Shown here one piece after another: positions 43,990-52,137 of a stretch of DNA of 64,000 bases (the stretch's first letter is position 1; each line of letters opens with the position of its first letter). The stretch is from NCBI GenBank assembly GCA_963757265.1, contig CAVWRA010000011.1, positions 1-64,000 on the forward strand. The letters are read 5' to 3'. This stretch comes from CAIVVT01 sp963757265. GTDB taxonomy: Bacteria; Acidobacteriota; Terriglobia; Bryobacterales; Bryobacteraceae. The notes beneath the pieces were generated by a model. That model was not told where the DNA came from. It saw only the letters and a program-made list of their open reading frames with translations, and searched no databases. Made by a program: the position numbers and the translations under genes.

Positions 43990-45198
43990 ATGGCTCCAGA
44001 TGTTGCACCAGGCTGTACTCGAAACAAGGTTCTTTACGGGGCTACAATCTTTCTTACCAGCGCTACTTTGTTGCTAACTACTTCCGCCTTAGCCGCTCAA
44101 GACGGTTCGAGCCGAGATCAGTCAGGCATGTTACGCGCTGACACTCTCGGCGCCGGCTGGACGGCGGAATCACTCGCCAATCTGGAGATCGGGATGACTC
44201 CGGGTAGAAGTGTAAGTTACCGATTCAGGGCCGATCATGACGGAGCGGCCAGCGCGGTGCTCGTCTACTTCATTTTCCGCAACATCTGCGACAAAGGCTG
44301 CTACGCGGCCGGCGATGGCGGCAGCATACGCGTTGAGATCCGCGACGACGACGGCACCGCGAGTCATCTGCCCGCCGGCAAGGTCCTGACGTCCGCGCTG
44401 GTCTCCGACCCGCTGAGGGAGTGGAACCGGCGCGTTGAATTCCCGCGCGCAGCGGCTCTGCATGCCGGCCAGCTTTATCACATCGTCTTTTCAAACGCGT
44501 CGGAGGATGAGACCAGGAACTTCGTCTCCATCGACGATCTATACACCTCGGAGGACGGAGCCGAGTTGCAGCCGGCGGCCGACGCAACCAGCCTGGGAGT
44601 CTTACTACGAAAGGCCGGTGCCGCAGCGTGGGAACTCAGGCCGCATCACCTCCCCATATTCTGCCTGTACTTCGAAGACGGGTTCCGGCAGGGGCAAGGC
44701 TACATGGATGTAAAGCAGTCCGGCGTGATGGTTTCGCCGGAAAGCAGCGTCAGGGAGGTATTCACTGTTGAAGACGCGACTTATCCAGTCGCCCTGGCGG
44801 GCGTTCGGATCAAGCCTCTATCCAGCGGTGGCAGGCTGCGAATTCTGCTCGCGACGGATTCCGGACAAACGATCGAGAATGCAACCGTTGTCACTCCGCC
44901 ACCCGGCGGAGCCGTCTGGATATCGCATCCTTTTTCATCGCTTCGTGCTTTGACAAAAGGCGCTCGCTACGGTCTTGTTCTGGTCAGCGAGGACGGCGGC
45001 CAGTACCTGCTCCAGCCCCTTCAGAACGGGACGCAGTATGGTTTTGGATTCGAGAGTGCATTCACCGGGCAGCATTGCGAAGTCAATACCGGGCAGGGTT
45101 GGAAGGGCTGTCTGAATCGCGCCGACCTCGACATCCCGTTCTATCTCAGGTTCGCCGGTCAGCCAGCGTCGCGCGGCAAGAAGGCGGCTGGAGAATAG
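43990..45198 (+). CDS. Exported protein of unknown function at the end of the polysaccharide cluster
   Basis: A 402-residue protein with an N-terminal signal (GATIFLTSATLLLTTSALAA). The mature part is beta-rich, with repeated sandwich-like stretches (SVSYRFRADHDGAASAVLVYFIF, VSIDDLYTSEDGAE, VRIKPLSSGGRLRILLATDSG) and a tail of FTGQHCEVNTGQGWKGCLNR. No family is recognised. Its position 15 bp after the flippase and its G+C match with it suggest a role in polymer binding, modification or surface attachment, which is inference only. Confidence 0.6.
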   Translation: MAPDVAPGCTRNKVLYGATIFLTSATLLLTTSALAAQDGSSRDQSGMLRADTLGAGWTAESLANLEIGMTPGRSVSYRFRADHDGAASAVLVYFIFRNICDKGCYAAGDGGSIRVEIRDDDGTASHLPAGKVLTSALVSDPLREWNRRVEFPRAAALHAGQLYHIVFSNASEDETRNFVSIDDLYTSEDGAELQPAADATSLGVLLRKAGAAAWELRPHHLPIFCLYFEDGFRQGQGYMDVKQSGVMVSPESSVREVFTVEDATYPVALAGVRIKPLSSGGRLRILLATDSGQTIENATVVTPPPGGAVWISHPFSSLRALTKGARYGLVLVSEDGGQYLLQPLQNGTQYGFGFESAFTGQHCEVNTGQGWKGCLNRADLDIPFYLRFAGQPASRGKKAAGE

Positions 45199-45354
45199 TA
45201 ACCTGCTCTGCTCCCGGAGTTGTAAGATCCCACCCCTGGCTGTCCAAGCTTCAGGGAAGACACGGGAGCAACTGGCGGCACACGAGGCCGCGCGCGCCGG
45301 ATCGATCCAGAGGCCAGGCGTCCAGCAGGGGCGTCCGACGCGAGTCCGTCTCAA

Positions 45355-45530
45355 CCCGGATGTTTCACCAACAATCGGCTGCGGCGCGCGATAGGGCCGC
45401 ATCTACTGCGTTGCGCTCGGTCGCCGTCCTCGACGTACCGCCAAGTACGCCTGCGGGTGGCTCCCGTCGCGCGCCTTGTATCTACAGCCCTCTCATCGCG
45501 CCTCGCTGCGATCGTGGTGCAACATCCGGG
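45355..45530. mobile_element. 176-bp MITE-like palindromic element, copy 1
   Basis: The element begins CCCGGATGTTTCACCA (45355-45370) and ends TGGTGCAACATCCGGG (45515-45530), terminal inverted repeats with one mismatch. The inside is largely self-complementary (GCGCGATAGGGC against GCCCTCTCATCGCGC). It encodes nothing. Copy 2 at 58058 has the same length and differs at about eight positions. The neighbouring minus-strand gene ends with a TAA at 45531-45533, directly against the element. Confidence 0.75.
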
Positions 45531-46382
45531 TTAACTCTTGGGCAGCTTCTTCTTGACGGCGTCGAGCTTCTTTTGCACGGCCTTGGTATCGGCCGAAGGC
45601 TTGGCAAAGGAGAGTGCCTTCTCCGCCTCGCCGCATAGCATCTTGATCTGCCCGGACTGGTCGAGCTTCTTGGAGCCGTAGAGATCGGTCAAGTCGACGT
45701 ACTCGCGCGCGAGGGTCGTGAAGAAGAGGTCGTTGGGAATCTTGAAGTCCCCCTTGGCGAGCAGATCGCGGGCCTTGGCAACATCATCGCCGGCGCCCAC
45801 AAACAGGGCGACGGTCTTGAGCACGCCGCGTTGCTGCATGTGCGCGAGGGCCACATCCTGCTCCCTCTCCTGCAGCGCCACGCCCTTCTTGACGCGCCCG
45901 GCCTCGACCGGCAAGTCCGTGTTCAGCGTCGGCAGCGTGAGGGGGAACGGGAGGTCGGAGCTTTTCAGCCGCTCCATCGACTTGTGCTGGATCTCAGCAG
46001 CCCGCATCACCATCTGGTGAGCGCTCGAGCGGCTTGCCGATGCCGTCCTTTTGAAATCCAAAAAACGCGTGCGCGCGAACTTCGAGCCATCTTCGAAGAT
46101 ATCGGCCCATTCCATCTCGCCGCGAGCGAGTCCAATGCTGAGGATCGTCTCCAGCACCTCGGCGCGATCCCTGAATTCCCCATCCTTGCCGGTCAGCCGG
46201 TCCAATTGATCCGCAGCCGCGGCGAAATTGCCCTTCGTGAACAGGTCCTGCGCCTGGTTCCAAGTGAAAGCCGGTGTGCCCGGCTGCGCCGTTTGCGGAC
46301 CCGCCGGTCCGCAAGAGGTCAGCCCTAGCGACAAGACGACCACCAGCGCAAGAGAAACAAGTATCAGTACGCGCATCAACAA
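45531..46382 (-). CDS. Lipoprotein of unknown function
   Basis: A 283-residue protein with a lipoprotein signal (MRVLILVSLALVVVLSLGLTSC, lipobox LTSC). The mature part is helical, with NQAQDLFTKGNFAAAADQLDRL, which resembles a TPR helix pair, and several later helices ending in VQKKLDAVKKKLPKS. A GGAGG ribosome site lies upstream. The stop codon abuts the 176-bp element, so the C-terminus may have been set by the element's insertion. Function unknown. Confidence 0.7.
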   Translation of the reverse strand: MLMRVLILVSLALVVVLSLGLTSCGPAGPQTAQPGTPAFTWNQAQDLFTKGNFAAAADQLDRLTGKDGEFRDRAEVLETILSIGLARGEMEWADIFEDGSKFARTRFLDFKRTASASRSSAHQMVMRAAEIQHKSMERLKSSDLPFPLTLPTLNTDLPVEAGRVKKGVALQEREQDVALAHMQQRGVLKTVALFVGAGDDVAKARDLLAKGDFKIPNDLFFTTLAREYVDLTDLYGSKKLDQSGQIKMLCGEAEKALSFAKPSADTKAVQKKLDAVKKKLPKS

Positions 46383-47457
46383 CCTCCGGGCGCACTATTT
46401 CTCATTTTTACGCCGGTGTCAAGGGTGGCGGACCGGATCGGCAGTCGGCGCGTCAGCGTCGGGGGTGCGAAGTGATCCAAGAGAATGTGCTCGCGCGCGG
46501 CAGGATATGGAGGGCAGGCGGCGATGCGCGACGCGTCAATGACGTGTCAACGAGGACGAACGCACTCCTCCCTCACGATCGAGGCTCGGTGATAAATCCG
46601 CTGACGGTGGCGGCATCTCAGGCGCCGAGCCGGAGCTGGAGCTCCGGCTCAGACGTGGCCGTCTGCCCCACCACGCGCAACCGCTCCCTTACGGTCGCGG
46701 CTCAGAAACACACGGCTCAGGAACACGCGCAAAACGTCGGCACGAATGTCGACGCGGCAGACAGGAATGTCTGCGCCACCCACCTCCGCGACTCTCGTCG
46801 CTATGGCGGGCAAGCAAGGGGCGCCCGCTCCCTCGCGGTCGCGGCTCTGAAACACACGGCTCCATCACGCGCGGGCGCGGGTCGAAGAAGCTATGTCAAA
46901 AAACTGAAGATCCAACGGCCAGCCGTGGCTAGCAGCCGGACCCAACTTCCAAAACAATATACTCGCCCGATGGAGCGGGGCCGAAGCCGCCGCCCCATCG
47001 TACTTATCGAGCTGATCGGGAGAAGAAACGTCTCTATGCGCGCTGCCGAAGCAGCGGCCCGCTTTGGTTAAACACTCCGAAGAGTATCGCTCTACCTTTC
47101 GGCGAAGGGACGCGAAGACCGGCCGGCTCTTGTTCCCCGTACCACGGTACAACCGGGAGGCAAGAGATTTCGGGGTGAGGCGCTGCGCCGGCGGGCGAGG
47201 GCGGGGTGGAAGTTGTTTGAAAACAGGAGGTGACGGGCGGATGAAAAAAGCGGCTGAGGATGTGACCGGGGTTGCGACGGAGTACATAACCGTGCAGTCG
47301 CGGCTCCGTTCGGGCTAAGCGTTGACACGAGTGTCTGCGCCACGTCCGTGTCACGAGACGCAGCGCATCCGCTCCCTCACGGTCGCGGCTCTGAAACACG
47401 CGGCTCTGTCACGCACGGCTCCGTCCAGCAACCGCTCCGTCAATAACCCCTAATGAC
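46383..47457. repeat. Repeat-rich non-coding region with REP-like and module repeats
   Basis: Nearly 1.1 kb without a convincing gene. REP-like SRDREGA units occur at about 46670-46720, 46835-46870 and 47370-47420. A partial copy of the CACGAATGTCTGCGCCACC module (found in tandem at 49 kb) lies at about 46737-46860, and a shorter one near 47320-47350. A tiny open frame at 47241-47318 has a good AACAGGAGGTG ribosome site and reads MKKAAEDVTGVATEYIT before running into a REP unit; it may be a relic. Confidence 0.6.
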
Positions 47458-47559
47458 CTAGTGGCCTGCGGCCGATAGTTCGATTGGCGGGAGTGCGGGC
47501 GCGGCGGCGAGCATGCGCACGGAGTTGCTGCCGATGTCGATGGCGGCGTAGCGGGGCAT
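47458..47559 (-). pseudogene. Truncated start of a Ppx/GppA phosphatase gene
   Basis: On the minus strand ATG 47559 reads MPRYAAIDIGSNSVRMLAA, the N-terminal phosphate-binding segment of exopolyphosphatase/guanosine pentaphosphate phosphatases. After about 20 codons the resemblance ends and a stop TAG follows at 47458-47460. The promoter-like TAGAAT box is still in place. The remaining ~280 or more codons of the usual protein are not found in the window, so this is the 5' stub of a gene cut by rearrangement at the repeats. Confidence 0.6.
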
Positions 47560-47566
47560 CGCGGCT

Positions 47567-47572
47567 ATTCTA
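47567..47572 (-). promoter_or_regulatory. TAGAAT -10 box of the ppx/gppA stub
   Basis: On the minus strand TAGAAT ends 7 nt before the ATG at 47559, the same leaderless spacing as in other genes of the window. Confidence 0.4.
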
Positions 47573-47683
47573 GCAGTTGGCTTTCGAGGCTCGAATGCGG
47601 GCGGCGGACGCAGGGCGGGTGAGGGAGTTGGGGGCCGCGGGGCGGTGAGGGCGGATGGGAGGGGTTAGTTCATCGTGAAATGG

Positions 47684-48682
47684 CTAGTCGGCGCGCTTGG
47701 GGGTGCGTTTGGCGGGATGGGGCGGGGGTGTGGATTTAGTTTTTAGAGGATCAAAGCCAATTGTCGGGTTTGGCTTGTGGATGGATGGGGATGCGGGGGG
47801 TGTTTCAGGGCTAGTGGGGCCGGTTGGAGGTGCGGCGAGCGGGGCGTCGGGTGCTGACGAGCCGGCATCCGCGAAGGGCGCGGGAGCGAGTGGGGCGTCG
47901 GCAACAGGCGATGCGTCGGCAACAGGCGATGCGTCGACAGGATCTGACGGATCGGATGGGACGATGGGGGCGTCCAGGCCGGTCGAATCGGCGTTGGGAG
48001 AGGACGGATCGGGGGCGTCCGCGGAAGGCGCATCGGGGGCGTCGGAAGAAACGGGCGCAGGAGGAGCGTCAGGGGCGGCGAAGGTGTCGCAAAGGGCGGG
48101 GGGTTCGTCGGCGCGGTAGGCGAGGGACTCGGGCGGCAGGGTGGAGACTTCCATCCAGGGCTGGGAGGCGGCGTCGGGATCGGCGCGGCGCTCGGCCTGG
48201 AGGATGGTGAGGAGCCGGAGGGTGGAGTCGGCGGCGCGGCGGAGGCGGTGCTGGAGCAGCTCCACGCGCTCGAGTGGGGTTTCGCCTTTGTACTGGCGGA
48301 ACTGGGCGTGCAGCGAAGTGCTGCAGGCGAAGAAGGCGCGCTGTTCGGGGAGCGGGCTGTCGAGGCGGCGCTCGGCCTGTTCGATGGTGTCGACGAGGAA
48401 GGCGCGTTCGAGGCGTTCAAGGCGGCGCAGCTTCCACAGGTCCTTGACGAGGCGGTGGACGAGCTCGATTTCGACGGCGCCGGCGGGGCGCAGGTCGGCG
48501 AGGTAGTCGGCCAGGGTGGCGCGGTAGTCGGCGGGGTCCTCGAAGTCGGACAGGGCGACGCGGCCGTAGAAGCCGTGGACGAGGGCGTTGGCGGTGACGG
48601 CGGCGCGGCCGCGGGGGGTGCGGGGGCCGGTGGAGAGTTGAGAATTGCGGCGGCTGGAGGCGCGCTGCAGTGGTGTTGACAT
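47684..48682 (-). CDS. Protein with STGPRTP N-terminal motif and Asp/Pro/Ala-rich tail
   Basis: A 332-residue protein; ATG 48682 has AAAGGAG upstream. The N-terminus RRNSQLSTGPRTPRGRAAVTANALVHGFYG is a motif I know from many-copy hypothetical proteins of acidobacteria and planctomycetes. A helical region follows (LVHRLVKDLWKLRRLERLERAFLVDTIEQAERR). From about residue 190 on, the sequence is low-complexity (ADA, DAP, SP repeats) and ends in a basic PKRAD tail. Function is unknown. It sits inside the repeat-rich zone. Confidence 0.65.
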   Translation of the reverse strand: MSTPLQRASSRRNSQLSTGPRTPRGRAAVTANALVHGFYGRVALSDFEDPADYRATLADYLADLRPAGAVEIELVHRLVKDLWKLRRLERLERAFLVDTIEQAERRLDSPLPEQRAFFACSTSLHAQFRQYKGETPLERVELLQHRLRRAADSTLRLLTILQAERRADPDAASQPWMEVSTLPPESLAYRADEPPALCDTFAAPDAPPAPVSSDAPDAPSADAPDPSSPNADSTGLDAPIVPSDPSDPVDASPVADASPVADAPLAPAPFADAGSSAPDAPLAAPPTGPTSPETPPASPSIHKPNPTIGFDPLKTKSTPPPHPAKRTPKRAD

Positions 48683-48962
48683 GGTGAACTCCTTTCAAGA
48701 TGGCGGACGCAGGGAGTGTACAGCAGGGGTGCAAGGGAGGGCCGGGGCGGAATTTGCAAGTTACTGAAAAAAGGGATGATTGCGGGGAGGGTGGGGGTGT
48801 TAACGGGGCGGGGCGCTATGCCCTCGGGTGCGTGACCGGCGGGTGAGCCCTCAACCGTCCTGCAATGAGTGTCTCAGCACCAATCCGCTGGAGCGGGTCC
48901 GGTATAAACGGCAACAAAATCCAGGAGGGATCAGGACGTCCCGCTTGCCGCTTGCTCGCTTG

Positions 48963-49302
48963 CCGGACGTTCAACACGAATGTCAACGCGGCAGACACGA
49001 ATGTCTGCGCCACCCGCCTCCGCGACTCTCGTCGCTATGGCGGGCAAGCAAGGTGCGCCCGCTCCCTTGCAGTCGCGGCTCAGAAACACGACCGCTCCTT
49101 GCAGTCGCGGCTCAGAAACACGACCGCTCCTTCCAGTCGCGGCTGAAACGAACCGGACGTCAACACGAATGTCAACGCGGCAGACACGAATGTCTGCGCC
49201 ACCCGCCTCCGCGACTCTTGTCGCTATGGCGGGCAAGCAAGGGACGCCCGCTCCCTTGCAGTCGCGGCTCAGAAACACGACCGCTCCTTGCAGTCGCGGC
49301 TC
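48963..49302. repeat. Tandem pair of a ~150-bp repeat module with REP-like units
   Basis: A unit running from CCGGACG through CACGAATGTCTGCGCCACC, CCGCCTCCGCGACTC and TCGCTATGGCGGGCAAGCA to the REP unit TTGCAGTCGCGGCTCAGAAA occurs twice, at about 48963-49112 and 49153-49302, nearly identical. One extra REP unit lies between them. Partial copies are at 46.7 and 47.3 kb. Long open frames here are repeat artefacts. The 48683-48962 stretch before it holds no gene. Confidence 0.75.
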
Positions 49303-49316
49303 CGTTAGAGCGCGGC

Positions 49317-50669
49317 TTACACCGCAGACGGCTCGGGGTGGGTGTAGCCCTGGCGGTAGACGCGGCGCAGGAGCCGGTTGGCGTGCTCGTTGTCGGTGGC
49401 CAGCATCTTGGCGGGGTCCCAGGTGATGGAGCGCCCGGTGGCCAGGGCGACATTGGCGAGGATGCAGCAGGAGGTGGAAATGAATCCCTCCTCGATGTCC
49501 GCCACGGGCCGGGAGCGGTTGGCGATGGCGGCGAGGAAATCCAACATGTGATAACGGATGGCCGGCGCGACGTGCTTCTCGAGCCGCTCCTCGGTTTTGT
49601 CCTCGGGGTACTGCTCAAGCTCGTAGGTGACATCCTTATGGATGGTGGGCTTAGTCTGCCACAGCGGGGTAAACTCGTAGCGGTAAACGCTGGCCTTCAG
49701 GGTTCCCTTGTCGCCGTGGAAGGCTGCGCCCCAGGTGTCCTGCGGGTCGGGCGGATTGCCCCACGTGCGGTGCTGCCAGACGATGGTGAGGTCGTCGTAT
49801 TCGAACGTCGCCGTCTGCGTGTCGGAGATGTTGGCGGCCGAGTTCTTCTGGACGAAAATGCCGCCCTCCGACGAAATGCGCTTGGGCCAGCCCAGGCCGA
49901 GCATCCAGCGCGCCATGTCGAACATGTGGATGCCCATGTCGCCCATGATGCCGTTGCAATACTCCATGTAGGCGCGCCATTGCTGGGGATGAATTGCCGC
50001 GGTGTAGGGCCGCAGGGGCGCGGGTCCGGTCCAGGCGTCCCAGTCGAGGTAATCGGGCGGCGGGATGGCCGGCGGATTCTCGTTCAGGCGCATCGGGATA
50101 TAGCAGTAAATCTCGACCAGGCCGACCTTACCCAGTTTGCCCTGGCGAATGATCTGGTCCCGCGCCTCGACGAGGTGCGGCGTGGAGCGGCGCTGGGTGC
50201 CCACCTGGACGACGCGCCCGTACTTGCGCGCGGCGGCCAGCATGGCCTGGCCCTCGACGACGTCGACGCTGATCGGCTTCTGCTGGTAGACGTCGCAGCC
50301 CGCTTTCACCGCTTCGATCATGGGCAAGGCGTGCTGGTGGTCGGGCGTGGCGACGAGCACGATGTCGAGGTCCCGCTCGGCCAGCATCTTATGGTAGTCG
50401 GCGTAGGTACGCGGACGCTTTTTCGACGGCTGGCGCGCCTGGATGCGGTCGGCGGCCTGCTCCAGGATGTGTTTGTTGACGTCACACATCGAGACGACCT
50501 CAACCGGCGCCACCTGCAAGAGCCGAATCAGGTCGCATCTGCCGTACCAGCCGGGGCCGATGATGCCGACGCGCTTCGGTGGCGCGTCGAAGAGCGCCGC
50601 GTAGAGGTCGGGGATGGCCAGAGCGGCGGGAGCGGCCAGGGTTGCCTGGAGGAAGTGTCGTCGGTCCAT
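49317..50669 (-). CDS. Gfo/Idh/MocA-family oxidoreductase
   Basis: A 450-residue protein with an N-terminal export-like signal (MDRRHFLQATLAAPAALAIPDLYAA, RR near the start). The NAD(P)-binding part has RVGIIGPGWYGRCDLIRLLQ, DIVLVATPDHQHALPMIEAVKAGCDVYQQKPIS and the family catalytic lysine in EKP/QKP. The C-terminal domain has GIMGDMGIHMFDMARWMLGLGWP. It acts on sugar-like substrates, unknown here. Such exported Gfo/Idh proteins are common in this phylum. AAAGGA precedes the ATG; a TATACT box lies about 35 bp upstream. Confidence 0.9.
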   Translation of the reverse strand: MDRRHFLQATLAAPAALAIPDLYAALFDAPPKRVGIIGPGWYGRCDLIRLLQVAPVEVVSMCDVNKHILEQAADRIQARQPSKKRPRTYADYHKMLAERDLDIVLVATPDHQHALPMIEAVKAGCDVYQQKPISVDVVEGQAMLAAARKYGRVVQVGTQRRSTPHLVEARDQIIRQGKLGKVGLVEIYCYIPMRLNENPPAIPPPDYLDWDAWTGPAPLRPYTAAIHPQQWRAYMEYCNGIMGDMGIHMFDMARWMLGLGWPKRISSEGGIFVQKNSAANISDTQTATFEYDDLTIVWQHRTWGNPPDPQDTWGAAFHGDKGTLKASVYRYEFTPLWQTKPTIHKDVTYELEQYPEDKTEERLEKHVAPAIRYHMLDFLAAIANRSRPVADIEEGFISTSCCILANVALATGRSITWDPAKMLATDNEHANRLLRRVYRQGYTHPEPSAV

Positions 50670-50828
50670 GCGGCGGAGTCCTTTCTTCAGAAGGGAAGTG
50701 GAAGTGACCAGTATATGCGGCGCGCGGGCCGGCCGGCGGAGGCAGACTGGGGTCTGGCCCGCGCGCGGCGGCGGCGCGGATTTGCGGCAGCGCGCGCTGA
50801 GCGCGCCGCAGGCATGGTGAACGGGGTT

Positions 50829-51464
50829 TCAGGAAGCGTAGAGCAGGCTGCCGGCGTCCGGCGCTGCGCGGCCCGCCGTGGCGGCCCGGGCGCGGTGTGG
50901 AAGCACCTGTTCGACGATCAACCGATGGCAGGTCTGGCCGCAGCCGCAGAAACCGCGCATCTGGACGCCCTGCCAGCCCGCCGCGCGCAACTCGGCGAGC
51001 GTCAATTTCGGATTGCCGTCCTCGTGGCACGCCAGGTGCCAGCCGTCGCGCGCGTCGCATTCCCAGCCGAGCAGGGCCTCGTCGGTGCCGCGGATCTGTT
51101 CGAAGACGGGCAGCTCAAAGAGGTACCACAGGCGCTCGTGCTGCGCCGAGGTGAGCGGTCCCTCGGGCAGGGAAGACAGGACCACCAGGGGGAACCGCAG
51201 GTCCGGCAGAGTCAGGTAGCCCTGGCGCCGCAGCGCGCCCATGGCGAACAACTCCGAGCGCGGCCCGGCGAGCGCTTGCGGATTCCAGGCTTCCAGATCG
51301 GCCGTGCTCCAGTGGGGGAACGACCGGACGCCGGGCGCGGCCCGCAGGCGCGCGCCCACGACGGCAACCCGCTCCGCGGCCGGCAGAGGATACTCGAGCG
51401 CCGGCAAGCCGGACGACTCGCGCGTTCGGCCGAAAAGGCCGGTCCGAACAGTAGCGTTCAACAT
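50829..51464 (-). CDS. Hypothetical protein of 211 residues
   Basis: It reads MLNATVRTGLFGRTRESSGLPALEYPLPAAERVAVVGARLRAAPG, with an early LPALEYPL, a middle section YLTLPDLRFPLVVLSSLPEGPLTSAQHERLWYLFELPVFEQ, and a C-terminal cysteine cluster CGCGQTCHR. No signal peptide or membrane segment. The AAGGA site is about 10 nt upstream of ATG 51464. No family is recognised; the CGCGxxCH group could bind a metal. Confidence 0.55.
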   Translation of the reverse strand: MLNATVRTGLFGRTRESSGLPALEYPLPAAERVAVVGARLRAAPGVRSFPHWSTADLEAWNPQALAGPRSELFAMGALRRQGYLTLPDLRFPLVVLSSLPEGPLTSAQHERLWYLFELPVFEQIRGTDEALLGWECDARDGWHLACHEDGNPKLTLAELRAAGWQGVQMRGFCGCGQTCHRLIVEQVLPHRARAATAGRAAPDAGSLLYAS

Positions 51465-51756
51465 AATTGGCCCGTCCTTGATTGGAAGTGCCCCAGCGAG
51501 TGATCTTTTCTCTTACAGATTCGATCACAATCCGATGAAGCTGACTTCAACTGCGCTGCGGTTAAAGGTGTTACGTTGCGGGCCGCGCCCTTTCGGGCTC
51601 GCTCACGCGCCATGTGCCGTCCGCAATGCAGCTTCCATGGAGCCGCTCCGGCGGCGCGATAGGCCGTTGTCCCGGCCCAGACGGAGGTTCTTTCTTTACG
51701 AGCAAGAAGGACGTATGCTATCGTTACTTCACCGCCAGAAGCGAGACTTCACACTC

Positions 51757-52137
51757 ATGAGCAACACCAAGCTATTCCTCAATCTGTTCCGCAACGCCGA
51801 AACGACGAGCTACCCCTCGGGGCAGACGATTTTTTCGGCCGAGGAGAAGGGCGCGACGATGCACATGTACGTCATCATCGAAGGCCAGGTGGAAATCCTG
51901 ATCGGCTCGAAGACGCTCGAGTTGCTGGGCCCCGGCGAAATTTTCGGCGAGATGGCGCTCATTGATGATGGTCCGCGCAGCGCTGCGGCCGTGGCGAAGA
52001 CCGATTGCCGTATGGCCGCGGTCAATCGCCGCCGTTTCGAATTCATGGTTCAGGAGACGCCGTTCTTCGCGCTGGCCGTGATGCAGATTCTGGCCGACCG
52101 GCTGCGCCGGACCGACGCCCGCGTCGCCGCTTCCTAG
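51757..52137 (+). CDS. Stand-alone cyclic-nucleotide-binding (CRP-like) domain protein
   Basis: From ATG 51757, 126 residues: TTSYPSGQTIFSAEEKGATMHMYVIIEGQVEI, TLELLGPGEIFGEMALIDDGPRSAAAVAKTDCRMAAV, the phosphate-binding cassette of the cNMP domain (GEIFGEMALIDDGPRSA). There is no DNA-binding domain. Similar single-domain proteins probably sense a nucleotide and bind another protein. A longer upstream frame is not protein-like. The stop overlaps the convergent transketolase stop within CCTAGG. Confidence 0.75.
   Translation: MSNTKLFLNLFRNAETTSYPSGQTIFSAEEKGATMHMYVIIEGQVEILIGSKTLELLGPGEIFGEMALIDDGPRSAAAVAKTDCRMAAVNRRRFEFMVQETPFFALAVMQILADRLRRTDARVAAS

Noticed and set aside
46274..47071. Plus-strand open frame of about 265 codons in the repeat zone
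   Set aside because: Composed of REP-like repeats, with phrases such as SRDREGA on the other strand; not a gene.
48963..49302. CRISPR-like appearance of the repeats
   Set aside because: Two long tandem units with no regular short repeat-spacer pattern, and no cas genes.
48828..51503. Plus-strand open frame of about 890 codons
   Set aside because: It runs through the tandem repeats and antisense to the Gfo/Idh gene; long stop-free antisense frames are a by-product of high G+C. The minus-strand protein is clear.
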